A stretch of DNA of 64,000 nucleotides from Bacillus massilioanorexius (lineage in GTDB: Bacteria; Bacillota; Bacilli; Bacillales; DSM-1321), in the NCBI RefSeq assembly GCF_902374955.1, contig NZ_CABKRX010000039.1, forward strand, positions 1-64,000, written 5' to 3'. Shown piece by piece: positions 31,683 through 40,406 of the stretch. A program made the position numbers and the translations under genes. Position 1 is the first letter of the stretch; every line of letters begins with the position of its first letter. Below the pieces are notes generated by a model. That model was not told the origin of the DNA. It searched no databases and saw only the letters and a program-made list of their open reading frames with translations.

Positions 31683-32594
31683 ATGATGAAAAATTCGAAA
31701 TTCGTTTGGGTTATAGCCATCGCCATTATTATATGTGTAATTCCTAATTTAAAAGAGCTTGTTTCTTCTAAAGAAAATGAGTGGAAAAGAGCCATTTATC
31801 AAAAAGGGATGAATGAGCCCTACATTTCAGGAGAGGCAGCAATTGTTCTCAATCAACAATCTGAAAAAGTTTTGTTTTCTAAAAATGAACATGAAAAATT
31901 ATATCCTGCCAGCACCACAAAAATTATGACGGCATTATTAGCTATAGAAAAAGGAGATTTAGAGGATGTTATTATGGTGGGTAAAGAAGTTTCTTTAAAG
32001 GAGTCAGGAGAAAGTACAGCTTATCTTCAAAAGGGTCAAACCCTAACATTAAAACAATTATTGTCCGGATTAATGCTTCCATCTGGCAATGATGCTGCTC
32101 GAACAATCGCAATTTATGTTGCAAATAAAGAAAAGCCTGGCTTATCCAATAAGAAAGCTATGGAGTATTTTGTGAGCTTAATGAATAAAAGAGCGAAAGA
32201 ATTAGGGGCAAATGAATCGAATTTTATGAATCCACATGGTCTTCATCATAAGAATCATTTCTCAACAGCATACGATTTAGTAAAAATAGCATCTGAAGCA
32301 ATGAAGCATCAAGAGTTTCAAGAGATTGTTAATCAAAAAATGTATAGAGATTCAGAATTAACATATTCGAATCGCAATAAATTATTAGATGATGATAATG
32401 ATTATTTTTATAAAGGTGCAAATGGAGTGAAAACTGGATATACAGATGAGGCTGGCTATTGTCTTGTTTCATCAGCTACAAGAAAGAATCAAAATGTAAT
32501 TGCTGTTGTTTTACATTCGACAAAAAATGATGTTTGGAGCGATTCGATTAATCTATTAGATTACGGTTTTTCTTCTGTAAAAACTAGTAACTAA
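31683..32594 (+). CDS. D-alanyl-D-alanine carboxypeptidase (low-mass penicillin-binding protein)
   Basis: 303 residues, anchored by one N-terminal membrane segment (FVWVIAIAIIICVIPNL) and acting outside the membrane to trim the terminal D-Ala of peptidoglycan stem peptides. Serine active-site motifs are complete: S77-T-T-K80, S134-G-N136 and K250-T-G252. It lacks the C-terminal beta domain and amphipathic anchor of DacA-type enzymes, so it is a short form like DacF/YrrR variants. ATG 31683 follows AGGAGAATT. The LCP wall-ligase gene downstream suggests a cell-wall cluster. Confidence 0.9.
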   Translation: MMKNSKFVWVIAIAIIICVIPNLKELVSSKENEWKRAIYQKGMNEPYISGEAAIVLNQQSEKVLFSKNEHEKLYPASTTKIMTALLAIEKGDLEDVIMVGKEVSLKESGESTAYLQKGQTLTLKQLLSGLMLPSGNDAARTIAIYVANKEKPGLSNKKAMEYFVSLMNKRAKELGANESNFMNPHGLHHKNHFSTAYDLVKIASEAMKHQEFQEIVNQKMYRDSELTYSNRNKLLDDDNDYFYKGANGVKTGYTDEAGYCLVSSATRKNQNVIAVVLHSTKNDVWSDSINLLDYGFSSVKTSN

Positions 32595-32713
32595 GACTTA
32601 GGTAAAATTTAGTTTATATAGATTTTTGAGAAAATATTGTCTACTTTTGGCTTGTTTGATAAATTAGAACTAGGTAATTGTTTATTCTAAAAATTCAAAT
32701 ACGGAGATTGTTC

Positions 32714-33670
32714 ATGAGTAGATTAAGGAGAGCGAAAAAAAGAAAAAAGAAAAAGATTGTTATATCAACGATTCTAGGTATTGCTATATTTTTAATTAGT
32801 GGTATTTCTTATGCAGCATACGGGTATTACAGTAGTTATAAGGATGCAGAAAAAGCAACTGGTATAAAAAAAGAGGAACTCGATTTTAAAGGAGATCCAT
32901 TCGAAGGAACGATGAATGTACTCTTAATAGGAGTAGATACCCGTGGTGAGGAAGCCTCTAATTCTGATTCTATTTTACTAGCACAATATGATACTAAAAC
33001 AAAAAAGGCGAAGCTTGTATCATTTTTACGAGATATGTATTTAAATATCCCTGGTAAAGAGAAGAAATATCGGATTAATGCATCCTATTTAATGGGTGGA
33101 GAAAGTTTATTGACAGAAACACTTAAACAGACTTTTGATATCGATATTCACTATGTAGCTATTGTCGATTTTAATGGATTTATTCATGCAATTGATACAG
33201 CTTTTCCAGACGGCATTGAGATTAATGTAAAGAAAGAAATGTCTGAAGGTATATGGCAAACATTGCATCCTGGAGTACAAAGACTAAATGGCAAACAGTT
33301 ATTAGGTTATTCACGTTTCCGAAAGGATGCAGAAAGTGATTTTGGAAGAACGGAGAGACAGCATGAGGTACTACAAGCTATAACAGATGAAATCGTCAGT
33401 GTTAAAGGTATGATGAAAATGCCTCAAATGATAGGTTCTGTTCAGCCGTTTATTACAACAAATATAAAAACGGGTACTTTATTAAGTGTGTTAGCATCCT
33501 TTTTCTCAAGTGATGATCATACGATTGAAAAATTAAGAATTCCAATTGATGGTGCTTATGAAAATATCACACTAGATGATCAGTGGAGATCACAAGTATT
33601 GGATATTGATATAGAAAAAAATAAAGAGGCATTGCATGAGTTTTTAAATAGTGAACCAGTTACTGAATAA
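32714..33670 (+). CDS. LytR-CpsA-Psr (LCP) family cell-wall ligase
   Basis: 318 residues. A very basic N-terminus (RLRRAKKRKKKK) precedes one membrane helix (IVISTILGIAIFLISGISYA). The LCP domain follows: NVLLIGVDTRGEEASNSDSI with the conserved Asp/Arg, LVSFLRDMYLNIPG, and YSRFRKDAESDFGRTERQHE with the pyrophosphate-binding arginines. LCP proteins transfer teichoic acids or capsular polymers from lipid carriers to peptidoglycan. ATG 32714 follows CGGAGATT; an in-frame ATG/TTG upstream has no binding site. No terminator is obvious. Confidence 0.92.
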   Translation: MSRLRRAKKRKKKKIVISTILGIAIFLISGISYAAYGYYSSYKDAEKATGIKKEELDFKGDPFEGTMNVLLIGVDTRGEEASNSDSILLAQYDTKTKKAKLVSFLRDMYLNIPGKEKKYRINASYLMGGESLLTETLKQTFDIDIHYVAIVDFNGFIHAIDTAFPDGIEINVKKEMSEGIWQTLHPGVQRLNGKQLLGYSRFRKDAESDFGRTERQHEVLQAITDEIVSVKGMMKMPQMIGSVQPFITTNIKTGTLLSVLASFFSSDDHTIEKLRIPIDGAYENITLDDQWRSQVLDIDIEKNKEALHEFLNSEPVTE

Positions 33671-33758
33671 ATCATAATAGAATAGTAGATAAAGTAATAT
33701 AAAGAAAGTACTTAATTCTGCAGAGGATTATGATAGAGATTGTGTTTTTTTACTAAAG

Positions 33759-34196
33759 GCTGTTTTCTAAAAGATGGTTGTTTTTGAATAAGCTCGGTGG
33801 CGCATATATAGAGTGTAAGGATTGAAACTCCTTGTGGAAGCAGCGGGGGAGGCTATAGGTGAACCGGCTTTTATAAATAACATGGTAGTATAGGAACAAC
33901 TAAGTCTGTAATCCTCTAAAAAATGGATGCAGGCTTTTTGTTTTTTATATAGTATTATGATAAATAATGCTTTTTTGATATAAAGCTAGAATAGTGATAA
34001 CAGTGGTCATAAAGAGAGTTATAGATGAAGCTGCTTTCTAAAAGATAGTTGTTAAAACTAACATAAAAGGTCTATAGGATCGTAAGGTACTAGACTCCTG
34101 AGGAGAACAGCTGGGGATCCCAAAGGCTGGAGCTGAATTCAATTTAGTCTATATTTACTAGCTTGTTCCACGACAATAAAGTATGCGAAAACAGTA
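33759..34196. repeat. pair of degenerate intergenic repeat copies
   Basis: Two adjacent units begin with a shared GCTGTTTTCTAAAAGATGGT-like segment at 33759 and 34030. Each holds a GC-richer core, GAAACTCCTTGTGGAAGCAG and GACTCCTGAGGAGAACAGC, resembling the intergenic repeat common in Bacillaceae. The end of the second (TAAAGTATGCGAAAACAG), read on the minus strand, matches the starts of the repeats at 55147 and 21209. The whole 33671-34362 region holds no gene. Confidence 0.5.
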
Positions 34197-34362
34197 TAAG
34201 ATAAAAAGATGTAGTTAAGGAAGATAGCATTTGGTATTTTACGGAAATATATACCGATTTATTATTGTTCGGTTATAATAATGAGAGAAAAGCATAAGAT
34301 GGTGCTATCGATATAACTTGGACATCTTAGAAAATTAGTAAAATGAAAAGAAGGTGGATAGC

Positions 34363-35058
34363 ATGATTTTAGAATGTATTGTGCAAAATGAAAAAGACGC
34401 TATAATAGCTGAAAAATTAGGGATTAATCGCTTAGAATTGGTTTCAGCCATATCAGAAGGTGGATTAACACCAAGCTATGGAACAATCAAACGTATAATA
34501 GAAAATGTAGCCATTCCTATTCAAGTTATGATTCGACCTCATAGTTATCATTTCACATATGATGAGAGTGATTGGAATGTGATTCGTGAGGATTTAATAA
34601 TAGCAAAAGAGTTAGGCGTAACAGGCATCGTATTTGGATGTCTGAAAAATGGAGAAATTGATCAATCACTTTTAGAAAAAGTAATTAATTTAGTTCCTGA
34701 TCTTGATATTACTTTCCATCGTGCCTTTGATGAATTACATCATCAAGCAGATGGTTTAGAAGTCCTTTGTCAATATAGTAAGCATATACGACGCATCTTA
34801 ACATCAGGTGGCATGGCTAATGCTGTTGAAGGAAGAGAAAAGCTTCAACAACTCATGACGTTATCTGATGTTTGGCACGGACCAAAAATTTTAGTGGGAG
34901 CAGGACTTCAAGCGGATAATATTTCTGAAGTTCATTCATTCTTAAAAGCTGATGAATATCATTTTGGTACGGGTGTTAGAATAGGAGGCTCATTAGAGAA
35001 TCCTTTTGATGAAGAAAAGGTAAGTAAAGTTCTTTCAGTACTTCATTCAGAAATATAA
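34363..35058 (+). CDS. cutC: CutC family protein
   Basis: TIM-barrel protein of 231 residues. MILECIVQNEKDAIIAEKLG at the start, RLELVSAISEGGLTPSYGTI (the CutC signature), MIRPHSYHFTY, TFHRAFDEL and RRILTSGGMANAVEG are all conserved. CutC was linked to copper handling in E. coli; its enzymatic role in Bacilli is not settled. I start at ATG 34363, seven bases after AAGGTGG, rather than at an upstream GTG. A terminator follows at 35154. Confidence 0.9.
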   Translation: MILECIVQNEKDAIIAEKLGINRLELVSAISEGGLTPSYGTIKRIIENVAIPIQVMIRPHSYHFTYDESDWNVIREDLIIAKELGVTGIVFGCLKNGEIDQSLLEKVINLVPDLDITFHRAFDELHHQADGLEVLCQYSKHIRRILTSGGMANAVEGREKLQQLMTLSDVWHGPKILVGAGLQADNISEVHSFLKADEYHFGTGVRIGGSLENPFDEEKVSKVLSVLHSEI

Positions 35059-35153
35059 TTAGTAAAACAGAGAGATTAGTTAAATGAATCGTAGCTAGCT
35101 TAATCCATTTATGATTTTATAAAAATATCAGTTTGATTAATCAAGCAAGATAG

Positions 35154-35192
35154 ACGCAACTTTATGACGTTTGTTATAAGGTTGCGTTTTTA
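35154..35192 (+). terminator. terminator after cutC
   Basis: ACGCAACTTTA pairs with TATAAGGTTGCGT (one bulge) and is followed by TTTTATTT. Confidence 0.85.
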
Positions 35193-35246
35193 TTTGCCGT
35201 CGTAACCTAAAAAACAATGATTCACATCCAACTGGAAAAAACTCGA

Positions 35247-35291
35247 AAAACTAATGGTGTTAGTTATAATAAAACTAGTACCATTAGTTTT
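35247..35291 (+). promoter_or_regulatory. paired TetR-type operators around the -10 box of the MBL-tetR operon
   Basis: AAAACTAATGGT (35247-35258) and ACCATTAGTTTT (35280-35291) are perfect inverted repeats. Within each lies a 15-bp half-symmetric site: ACTAATGGTGTTAGT and, on the other strand, ACTAATGGTACTAGT. TATAAT at 35265-35270 sits between them. A repressor dimer on either site would block the promoter; the downstream TetR gene is the natural candidate. Confidence 0.62.
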
Positions 35292-35305
35292 CAGGAGGCC
35301 TAATT

Positions 35306-36022
35306 ATGAGATTGACTAAAATGAATACGATTTATCAACTTTCCTTCATGACTCATTTTTTCCCTGTAAATTGCTATTTAGTTGAAGAAGTAGATTCTTT
35401 TACTTTAATTGATGCGGCTCTTCCTTTCTGTAAAAAATCTATCTTGAACACGGCACGTAAATTAGGAAAACCCCTTAGTAAAATTGTATTAACACATGCT
35501 CATAGTGACCATTTGGGAGCTCTTGATGGATTGAAAGAAGAACTTCCTAATGTGGAAGTTCTTTTGCCAAAACGAGAATTAAAGTTGCTTGAAGGAGATT
35601 TATCATTAGAAGAGGGAGAAGGCAATATGCCGATTAAAGGGAGTTTTCCAAAGAAAATGAAAACGAGACCTGACACGTTAATAAATGATGGAAATCAAAT
35701 TGGGTCCTTGGTAGCTATTCATTCACCAGGCCATACTCCAGGAATGATGGCGTTTATGGATGTTAGAAATAACAGTTTAATTGCTGGGGATGCTTTTCAG
35801 ACAAAGGGAGGAATAGCTGTATCAGGTAATTTGCGTGTAAGCTTTCCATTCCCCGCCTTGGCTACGTGGAATAAAGAAGTTGCTATACAATCAGCAGAAA
35901 ATCTATTAAGCTTTAAGCCATCCCTTTTGGCAGTGGGGCATGGAAATATCATGACTAAACCAGAGAAAAATATGAAACAAGCAATAAATCAAGCTAAAAA
36001 ATATCTATTGGGAGGGGAATGA
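35306..36022 (+). CDS. metallo-beta-lactamase-fold hydrolase
   Basis: 238 residues, cytoplasmic. The di-metal motif is THAHSDHLGALDG (HxHxDH). The later ligands are IHSPGHTPGMM (His) and NSLIAGDAFQTKGG (Asp), with the final His in AVGHGNIM. Proteins of this type include glyoxalase II, lactonases and general hydrolases; the exact substrate is unknown. ATG 35306 follows AGGAGG. It sits one base before a TetR-family gene, so the pair forms an operon behind the double operator. Substrate induction through TetR is likely. Confidence 0.85.
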   Translation: MRLTKMNTIYQLSFMTHFFPVNCYLVEEVDSFTLIDAALPFCKKSILNTARKLGKPLSKIVLTHAHSDHLGALDGLKEELPNVEVLLPKRELKLLEGDLSLEEGEGNMPIKGSFPKKMKTRPDTLINDGNQIGSLVAIHSPGHTPGMMAFMDVRNNSLIAGDAFQTKGGIAVSGNLRVSFPFPALATWNKEVAIQSAENLLSFKPSLLAVGHGNIMTKPEKNMKQAINQAKKYLLGGE

Positions 36023-36023
36023 T

Positions 36024-36602
36024 ATGGCACCTCAAGCTGGGTTAAATCAAGAGATTATAACGAATAAAGCACTTGAAATAGCTGATAAAGAAGGGATGGA
36101 TGCAGTAACAATGGCTACATTAGCAAGGGAGCTGCATGTCAAAACACCTTCTTTATATAATCATGTCAAAGGATTAACAGAAGTAAAGGAAGTTATGGCA
36201 ATTAAAGGATTTAACCTCCTTTTTCAACATCTAAAGGAAGCTACTTTGGATGTCAGTAAAGGCTTTGATGCTATTCAAGCTATGGGAAAAGCTTATATAA
36301 GATTTGCTAATCAATATCCTGGAATGTACGAGGCTTCCTTATGTACTCCTGATTTATCATCAAAAAAAGTTCAAGTTTCAGGAGATGCTATTATCAGTTT
36401 GATGAGAGAGGCGTTGTCTATATATTCATTAACTGAATTTGAGATGATTCATACTATAAGAGGAATAAGAAGCTTATTGTATGGATTAGTCGATTTAAAA
36501 AGAAAAGGTGGATTTAATTATCAAGTAGACCTTGAGGACTCTTTAGAAAGTATTATTGGAACCTTTATGAAAGGATTGGATGAGAAAATGAAAGATAACT
36601 AG
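36024..36602 (+). CDS. TetR/AcrR-family repressor (TetR_C_33/WHG type)
   Basis: 192 residues. The N-terminal helix-turn-helix spans about residues 8-55: LNQEIITNKALEIADKEGMD, MATLARELHVKTPSLYNHVK. The larger C-terminal ligand domain (KAYIRFANQYPGMYEASLCT) fits the WHG-type TetR C-terminus. Its ATG follows GGAGGGGAATGAT, one base after the MBL stop codon, so the two are translated together. The inverted sites at 35247-35291 are the expected binding place, giving autoregulation and control of the hydrolase. Confidence 0.88.
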   Translation: MAPQAGLNQEIITNKALEIADKEGMDAVTMATLARELHVKTPSLYNHVKGLTEVKEVMAIKGFNLLFQHLKEATLDVSKGFDAIQAMGKAYIRFANQYPGMYEASLCTPDLSSKKVQVSGDAIISLMREALSIYSLTEFEMIHTIRGIRSLLYGLVDLKRKGGFNYQVDLEDSLESIIGTFMKGLDEKMKDN

Positions 36603-36725
36603 AAGGTATGAAAAAATGATTATTAATTAAATACCATAGATCATATAGTAAGCTACTATATTTCGTGATGTAACTTTCTTAATTTTCTGTCGTCTAATTG
36701 GTAAACAGGAAATGGAAGTGAGAAT

Positions 36726-38870
36726 ATGCGAAAAAAGGGATGGTGGATCGTAGGCATTTTTACAGCAGTAGTAATTTGTTTTTGGGGTGTATGGCAATTT
36801 GGTACGACGAAGATTACAAATAGTCAGGTAAAGGGTTCAGAAAGAATAATTTTGACGAATTCGAATTTGAAGATTTCTTTTTCGAATCCGATAAAGGCTT
36901 CAAGCATCAATTCTGAAAGAATAAAGGTTAAGGATGAACAAGGAAAGTTAGTCCCTATAACTTATAAGCTTAGTGATGATCGAAAGATGTTGATTGTTTC
37001 CCCTCCGAAAGAAGGATTTAATCTACAAACGAAAAACTACGAATTATCTATTTCTGATAACATAACATCAAGCATAGGAATACCACTATTGGGCGAAAAA
37101 AAGCTTGCATTTACAGTAGCAGCTACTTTACCGAAAATGCAATCAAAAAAGCAATTACAAGAGTACATGAAATCTTTTTTAAACAAAGAAAGGCCATTTG
37201 CAAAATCAGAGTTCTTTCAAAGTTCAAGAGAAGATAAAGCTGAAAAGACTTCAAATACTTCAAATGATTTTTCGCAAACGAATACACAAGTAGCGGGAAT
37301 TGATGAAGGCGATGTTGTGAAAACAGATGGTAAATATATCTATACGATAAGTAATCAACAATTATTTATTACCCAGGCTGTTCCAGCAAAGTCAATAAAA
37401 TTAACATCGTCTATCCACTTTAAAAATAACTTTTATCCGAGTGAGTTGATGCTTTCCGAGCACAAGTTAATGGTAATTGGTCATGGTTTTGATGAAAATC
37501 GAGGGAAATCTACAGAGGATAAAGTCGAAAAAATCATGCTAAATGGTTATACGAAAGTTTTCATTTACAATATTAGTGAAGCATCAAAACCGAAATTAAT
37601 GAAAGAAATTGCAATGGAAGGCAGCTATGTTACGGCTAGAAAAAACGGAAAATTCTTATATTTGGTAGCGAACCAATACCCAGATCTATGGATGCTAAGA
37701 GAAGATACAACAGCTGTTATGACTCCTCGATTTTTTGATAATGAAAAAGGGGTATACGAACAGAAAGTAAGTCAAATAAGTTATGTGCCAGAGTCCAATG
37801 AATCAAATTACGTTCATATGGCAGCAATCGACTTAGAGGATGAAAAAATACCATATAAGATAGAAACTTTATTAGGCAGTGGAGAAAATATCTATATGTC
37901 TGAAGAAAATATGTATATTGCCGCTACGAAATATGGGGACCAAAATAAAAACAATTTCACTCAACCGTATACGGAAGTATATAAATTTAAAATAGATGGC
38001 TTAAATATGACGTTCTCTAGCATGGGTGAGGTAGAAGGTAGAGTTCTTAATCAATTTTCTATGGATGAACATAAAGGACATTTTCGCGTAGCGACGACAG
38101 AAGATCATGATATCACGAAAAGAGATTCTTCAACAAATGCTCTTTTTATATTAAATGACAATATGAAAAAGGTTGGAGAAGTGAATAATTTAGCTAAAGG
38201 GGAACGGATCTACTCTGTTCGTTTTATGGGAGACAAAGCGTATATAGTGACATTTAAGCAAGTTGATCCCTTATTTGTCATAGATACAAGCGAACCAACA
38301 AAACCAAAGGTATTAGGAGAACTCAAGATTCCGGGATATAGTACTTATTTACATCCTTATGATGAAAATCATTTAATTGGATTTGGATATCACACAGAAT
38401 TAGTAAAAAATAACTTTGGTGGAGAGCCTAACGTAAGAAATAAAGGAATGAAAATATCCTTATTTGATATTACAGATTTTCATAATCCAAAAGAAAAAGA
38501 TTCTGTTATTATCGGCCGAGCTAGCGTGGAATCTCCTATCCTTTATGACCATAAAGCATTATTTCAGCACAAGGATCAACATTTATTTGGTTTTCCAATC
38601 ACTGTATACGATGAAATAGAAAATTTTGAAACGAAGCTAACTTTCGACGGAGCGATGATATATGAAATTACTCCTGAAAAAGGCATAGTTCAAAAAGCAA
38701 AACTAGCTAACGATAGTCAAAAGCGTGATTATCCTGATTATGATGAAATGATTCGAAGAATGATTTTTATTAAGAACGATATATATTCAATTTCTAATAA
38801 AAGGATTAATGCTTATCAATTAAGCAACTATGAGAAAATCGGTCAAGTAAAATTACCATTGAAATACTAA
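36726..38870 (+). CDS. secreted beta-propeller domain protein
   Basis: 714 residues. An N-terminal membrane helix/signal anchor (WWIVGIFTAVVICFWGVWQF) is followed by an SbsA-like Ig domain (about 35-130). A C-terminal beta-propeller domain of the Beta_propel (PF09826) type begins near NTQVAGIDEGDVVKTDGKYI, with blades such as NQFSMDEHKGHFRVATTE and YSVRFMGDKAYIVTFKQVDP. The first part of this signature, AGIDEGDVVKTD, is diagnostic. The family is surface-exposed and its function is unknown, perhaps adhesion or polymer binding. Start ATG follows GGAAGTGAG. A strong bidirectional terminator ends the gene. Confidence 0.88.
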   Translation: MRKKGWWIVGIFTAVVICFWGVWQFGTTKITNSQVKGSERIILTNSNLKISFSNPIKASSINSERIKVKDEQGKLVPITYKLSDDRKMLIVSPPKEGFNLQTKNYELSISDNITSSIGIPLLGEKKLAFTVAATLPKMQSKKQLQEYMKSFLNKERPFAKSEFFQSSREDKAEKTSNTSNDFSQTNTQVAGIDEGDVVKTDGKYIYTISNQQLFITQAVPAKSIKLTSSIHFKNNFYPSELMLSEHKLMVIGHGFDENRGKSTEDKVEKIMLNGYTKVFIYNISEASKPKLMKEIAMEGSYVTARKNGKFLYLVANQYPDLWMLREDTTAVMTPRFFDNEKGVYEQKVSQISYVPESNESNYVHMAAIDLEDEKIPYKIETLLGSGENIYMSEENMYIAATKYGDQNKNNFTQPYTEVYKFKIDGLNMTFSSMGEVEGRVLNQFSMDEHKGHFRVATTEDHDITKRDSSTNALFILNDNMKKVGEVNNLAKGERIYSVRFMGDKAYIVTFKQVDPLFVIDTSEPTKPKVLGELKIPGYSTYLHPYDENHLIGFGYHTELVKNNFGGEPNVRNKGMKISLFDITDFHNPKEKDSVIIGRASVESPILYDHKALFQHKDQHLFGFPITVYDEIENFETKLTFDGAMIYEITPEKGIVQKAKLANDSQKRDYPDYDEMIRRMIFIKNDIYSISNKRINAYQLSNYEKIGQVKLPLKY

Positions 38871-38872
38871 AT

Positions 38873-38920
38873 AAAAAAAGTTGAATCTACATTCGAAAGG
38901 ATGGATTCAACTTTTTTTAT
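38873..38920. terminator. terminator between the beta-propeller gene and the glycosylase gene
   Basis: AAAAAAAGTTGAATC pairs with GGATTCAACTTTTTTT. A/T runs on both sides serve the convergent genes. Confidence 0.9.
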
Positions 38921-38946
38921 TTTAACCATTGTATAAATATATCATT

Positions 38947-39567
38947 TTATTTAGAGACAAAAGGATTATTTGAAATCCAAAAACGGTAAGGATAATCTTT
39001 TGCTTCACCCGAATTTTGAATACCAATACGTTTACCAACAGAAATATTAGATGGAGTAAATCCAGTTGAAATCGTTAAAGAGGAAGAAAAAAAGGTTTGT
39101 CCATAGTCAGCCATTGTAATATTCATAGCTTTAGTAAGCTTCCCTGGACCATTTGTTAGTTTCTTTAAATCTGTTATCCCTCTTCGTTTTTTCATGATTT
39201 CTTTCCCGACAAAAGGTTCAATAGCTCTTATTAAGATCGCGTTAGGAGTATCTTTGGGAGCACAAACAACGTTTACTAGGCAATGGGTATGCATTAAGTA
39301 TGTATATATGTGACCAGGTGAATGAAACATAATTTCAGTACGTTTCGTTCGCTTGTTATTAAAACTATGTGCAGCACGGTCATTTGCTCCCATATAGGCT
39401 TCTGTTTCAACAATAAAGCCAGCTGTTGAGCCCTCTTCATCTTCTTTAATTAATAAGCAGCCTAAAAGAGATTGAGCTAATTCTAATGTTGGTTGATTAT
39501 AAAAGCTTTCAGGAAGTATTTCAGGAATTAAAAGAATTTGGTTAGGATGTAGCGTTTTATTTTCCAT
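38947..39567 (-). CDS. DNA-3-methyladenine glycosylase (AAG/MPG family)
   Basis: 206 residues. Base-excision repair enzyme that removes alkylated purines. ELAQSLLGCLLIKEDEEGST, GFIVETEAYMG, DRAAHSFNNKRTKRTEIMFH, and HIYTYLMHTHCLVNVVCAP are the family blocks; the catalytic Glu is the one in VETEAY. The Bacillus protein corresponds to yxlJ-type AAG. Monomeric and cytoplasmic. ATG 39567 follows AAGGAGCGG. Single-gene unit, divergent from the PTS operon upstream region. Confidence 0.92.
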   Translation of the reverse strand: MENKTLHPNQILLIPEILPESFYNQPTLELAQSLLGCLLIKEDEEGSTAGFIVETEAYMGANDRAAHSFNNKRTKRTEIMFHSPGHIYTYLMHTHCLVNVVCAPKDTPNAILIRAIEPFVGKEIMKKRRGITDLKKLTNGPGKLTKAMNITMADYGQTFFSSSLTISTGFTPSNISVGKRIGIQNSGEAKDYPYRFWISNNPFVSK

Positions 39568-39736
39568 GGTCCGCTCCTTCTTACATAGGTATGTTCGTAA
39601 TGAAATAATGATAAAAAGAGGTTTTTATAGTGATAAAAGAGAAACCATAATATTCAAATTGTTTCATCTTTTTTATACTGCTTGTAAGTTAAAGCCTAAT
39701 TGTTCATATATCGTACTTTAAATCTATTCCATAATC

Positions 39737-39826
39737 AAACACTAGTCATCAATCCTAAAAAAACAACACAAAAACGAAACACTAATGAAATGAACGAAAC
39801 ACTAGCATCTTTTCATTAGAACACTA
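39737..39826 (+). promoter_or_regulatory. four phased AAACACTA repeats, candidate activator-binding array
   Basis: AAACACTA occurs at 39737-39744, 39777-39784, 39797-39804, and GAACACTA at 39819-39826. Start-to-start spacings are 40, 20 and 22 bases, near whole turns of the helix, all on one strand and 110-200 bases upstream of the -24/-12 promoter. This position suits an enhancer for the LevR-type activator encoded at 44491. Binding is inferred. Confidence 0.5.
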
Positions 39827-39937
39827 CTGGTATTATAGGGAAACAGTAAAAATGAAGGACGAGTTTCTCTATTTAAAACATGAGACAAACGTTGAAAAAT
39901 AGGGATTTTAATTCATGAAAATGAAGATGATATAAAG

Positions 39938-39954
39938 TTGGCATGGCAATTGCA
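39938..39954 (+). promoter_or_regulatory. sigma-54 (-24/-12) promoter of the chitobiose PTS operon
   Basis: TTGGCATGGCAATTGCA matches the consensus TTGGCAC-N5-TTGCA, with GG and GC separated by exactly 10 bases. It lies 101 bases before the IIB start. The presence of a sigma-54-interacting activator gene next to the operon confirms the reading. Confidence 0.92.
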
Positions 39955-40055
39955 ATAGAAATAAGTGTAAATTTCTTTCGAAATCATTTACCGTGCATTT
40001 ATTCATAATCATTTTATTTTGGTAAATGTACTGAAAAACAAAGGAGGCATTATTA

Positions 40056-40367
40056 ATGAATATCTTATTAGTTTGTTCAGCAGGTATGTCTACTAGTTTA
40101 CTAGTAACGAAGATGGAAAAGGCAGCAGCAGCAAAAGGGGTTACAGCGAAAATATGGGCTGTATCGGGAGAAGCAGCAGAAGCAAACATGGATCAAGCGG
40201 ATGTTTTACTTTTAGGTCCTCAAGTTCGTTTTTTATTGAATAAGATGAAAGGGCTTGCAGAACCGAAAGGGGTTAAGGTAGACGCTATTAATCCAGTGGA
40301 TTATGGAATGATGAATGGAGAGAAAGTGTTAGAACAAGCAATAGCTATGTTGGGCACGAAAGCATAA
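40056..40367 (+). CDS. PTS lactose/cellobiose-type IIB component
   Basis: 103 residues. ILLVCSAGMSTSLLVTKMEK contains the phosphorylated cysteine in the CSAGMSTS loop. The domain passes phosphate from IIA to the sugar during transport. Typical length for CelA/ChbB IIB. ATG 40056 follows AAAGGAGG. First gene of IIB-IIC-IIA-GH4-ChbG, transcribed from the sigma-54 promoter. Presence of a ChbG deacetylase points to chitobiose as well as cellobiose. Confidence 0.94.
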   Translation: MNILLVCSAGMSTSLLVTKMEKAAAAKGVTAKIWAVSGEAAEANMDQADVLLLGPQVRFLLNKMKGLAEPKGVKVDAINPVDYGMMNGEKVLEQAIAMLGTKA

Positions 40368-40406
40368 TAAACACTTTATTATTATGGAAAAGAGGGATGA
40401 TGACCC

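Noticed and set aside
39737..39826. Regular short repeats that could be taken as a CRISPR remnant
   Set aside because: The unit is only 8 bases, there are no spacers of constant length, and there are no cas genes. Position upstream of a sigma-54 promoter explains them better.
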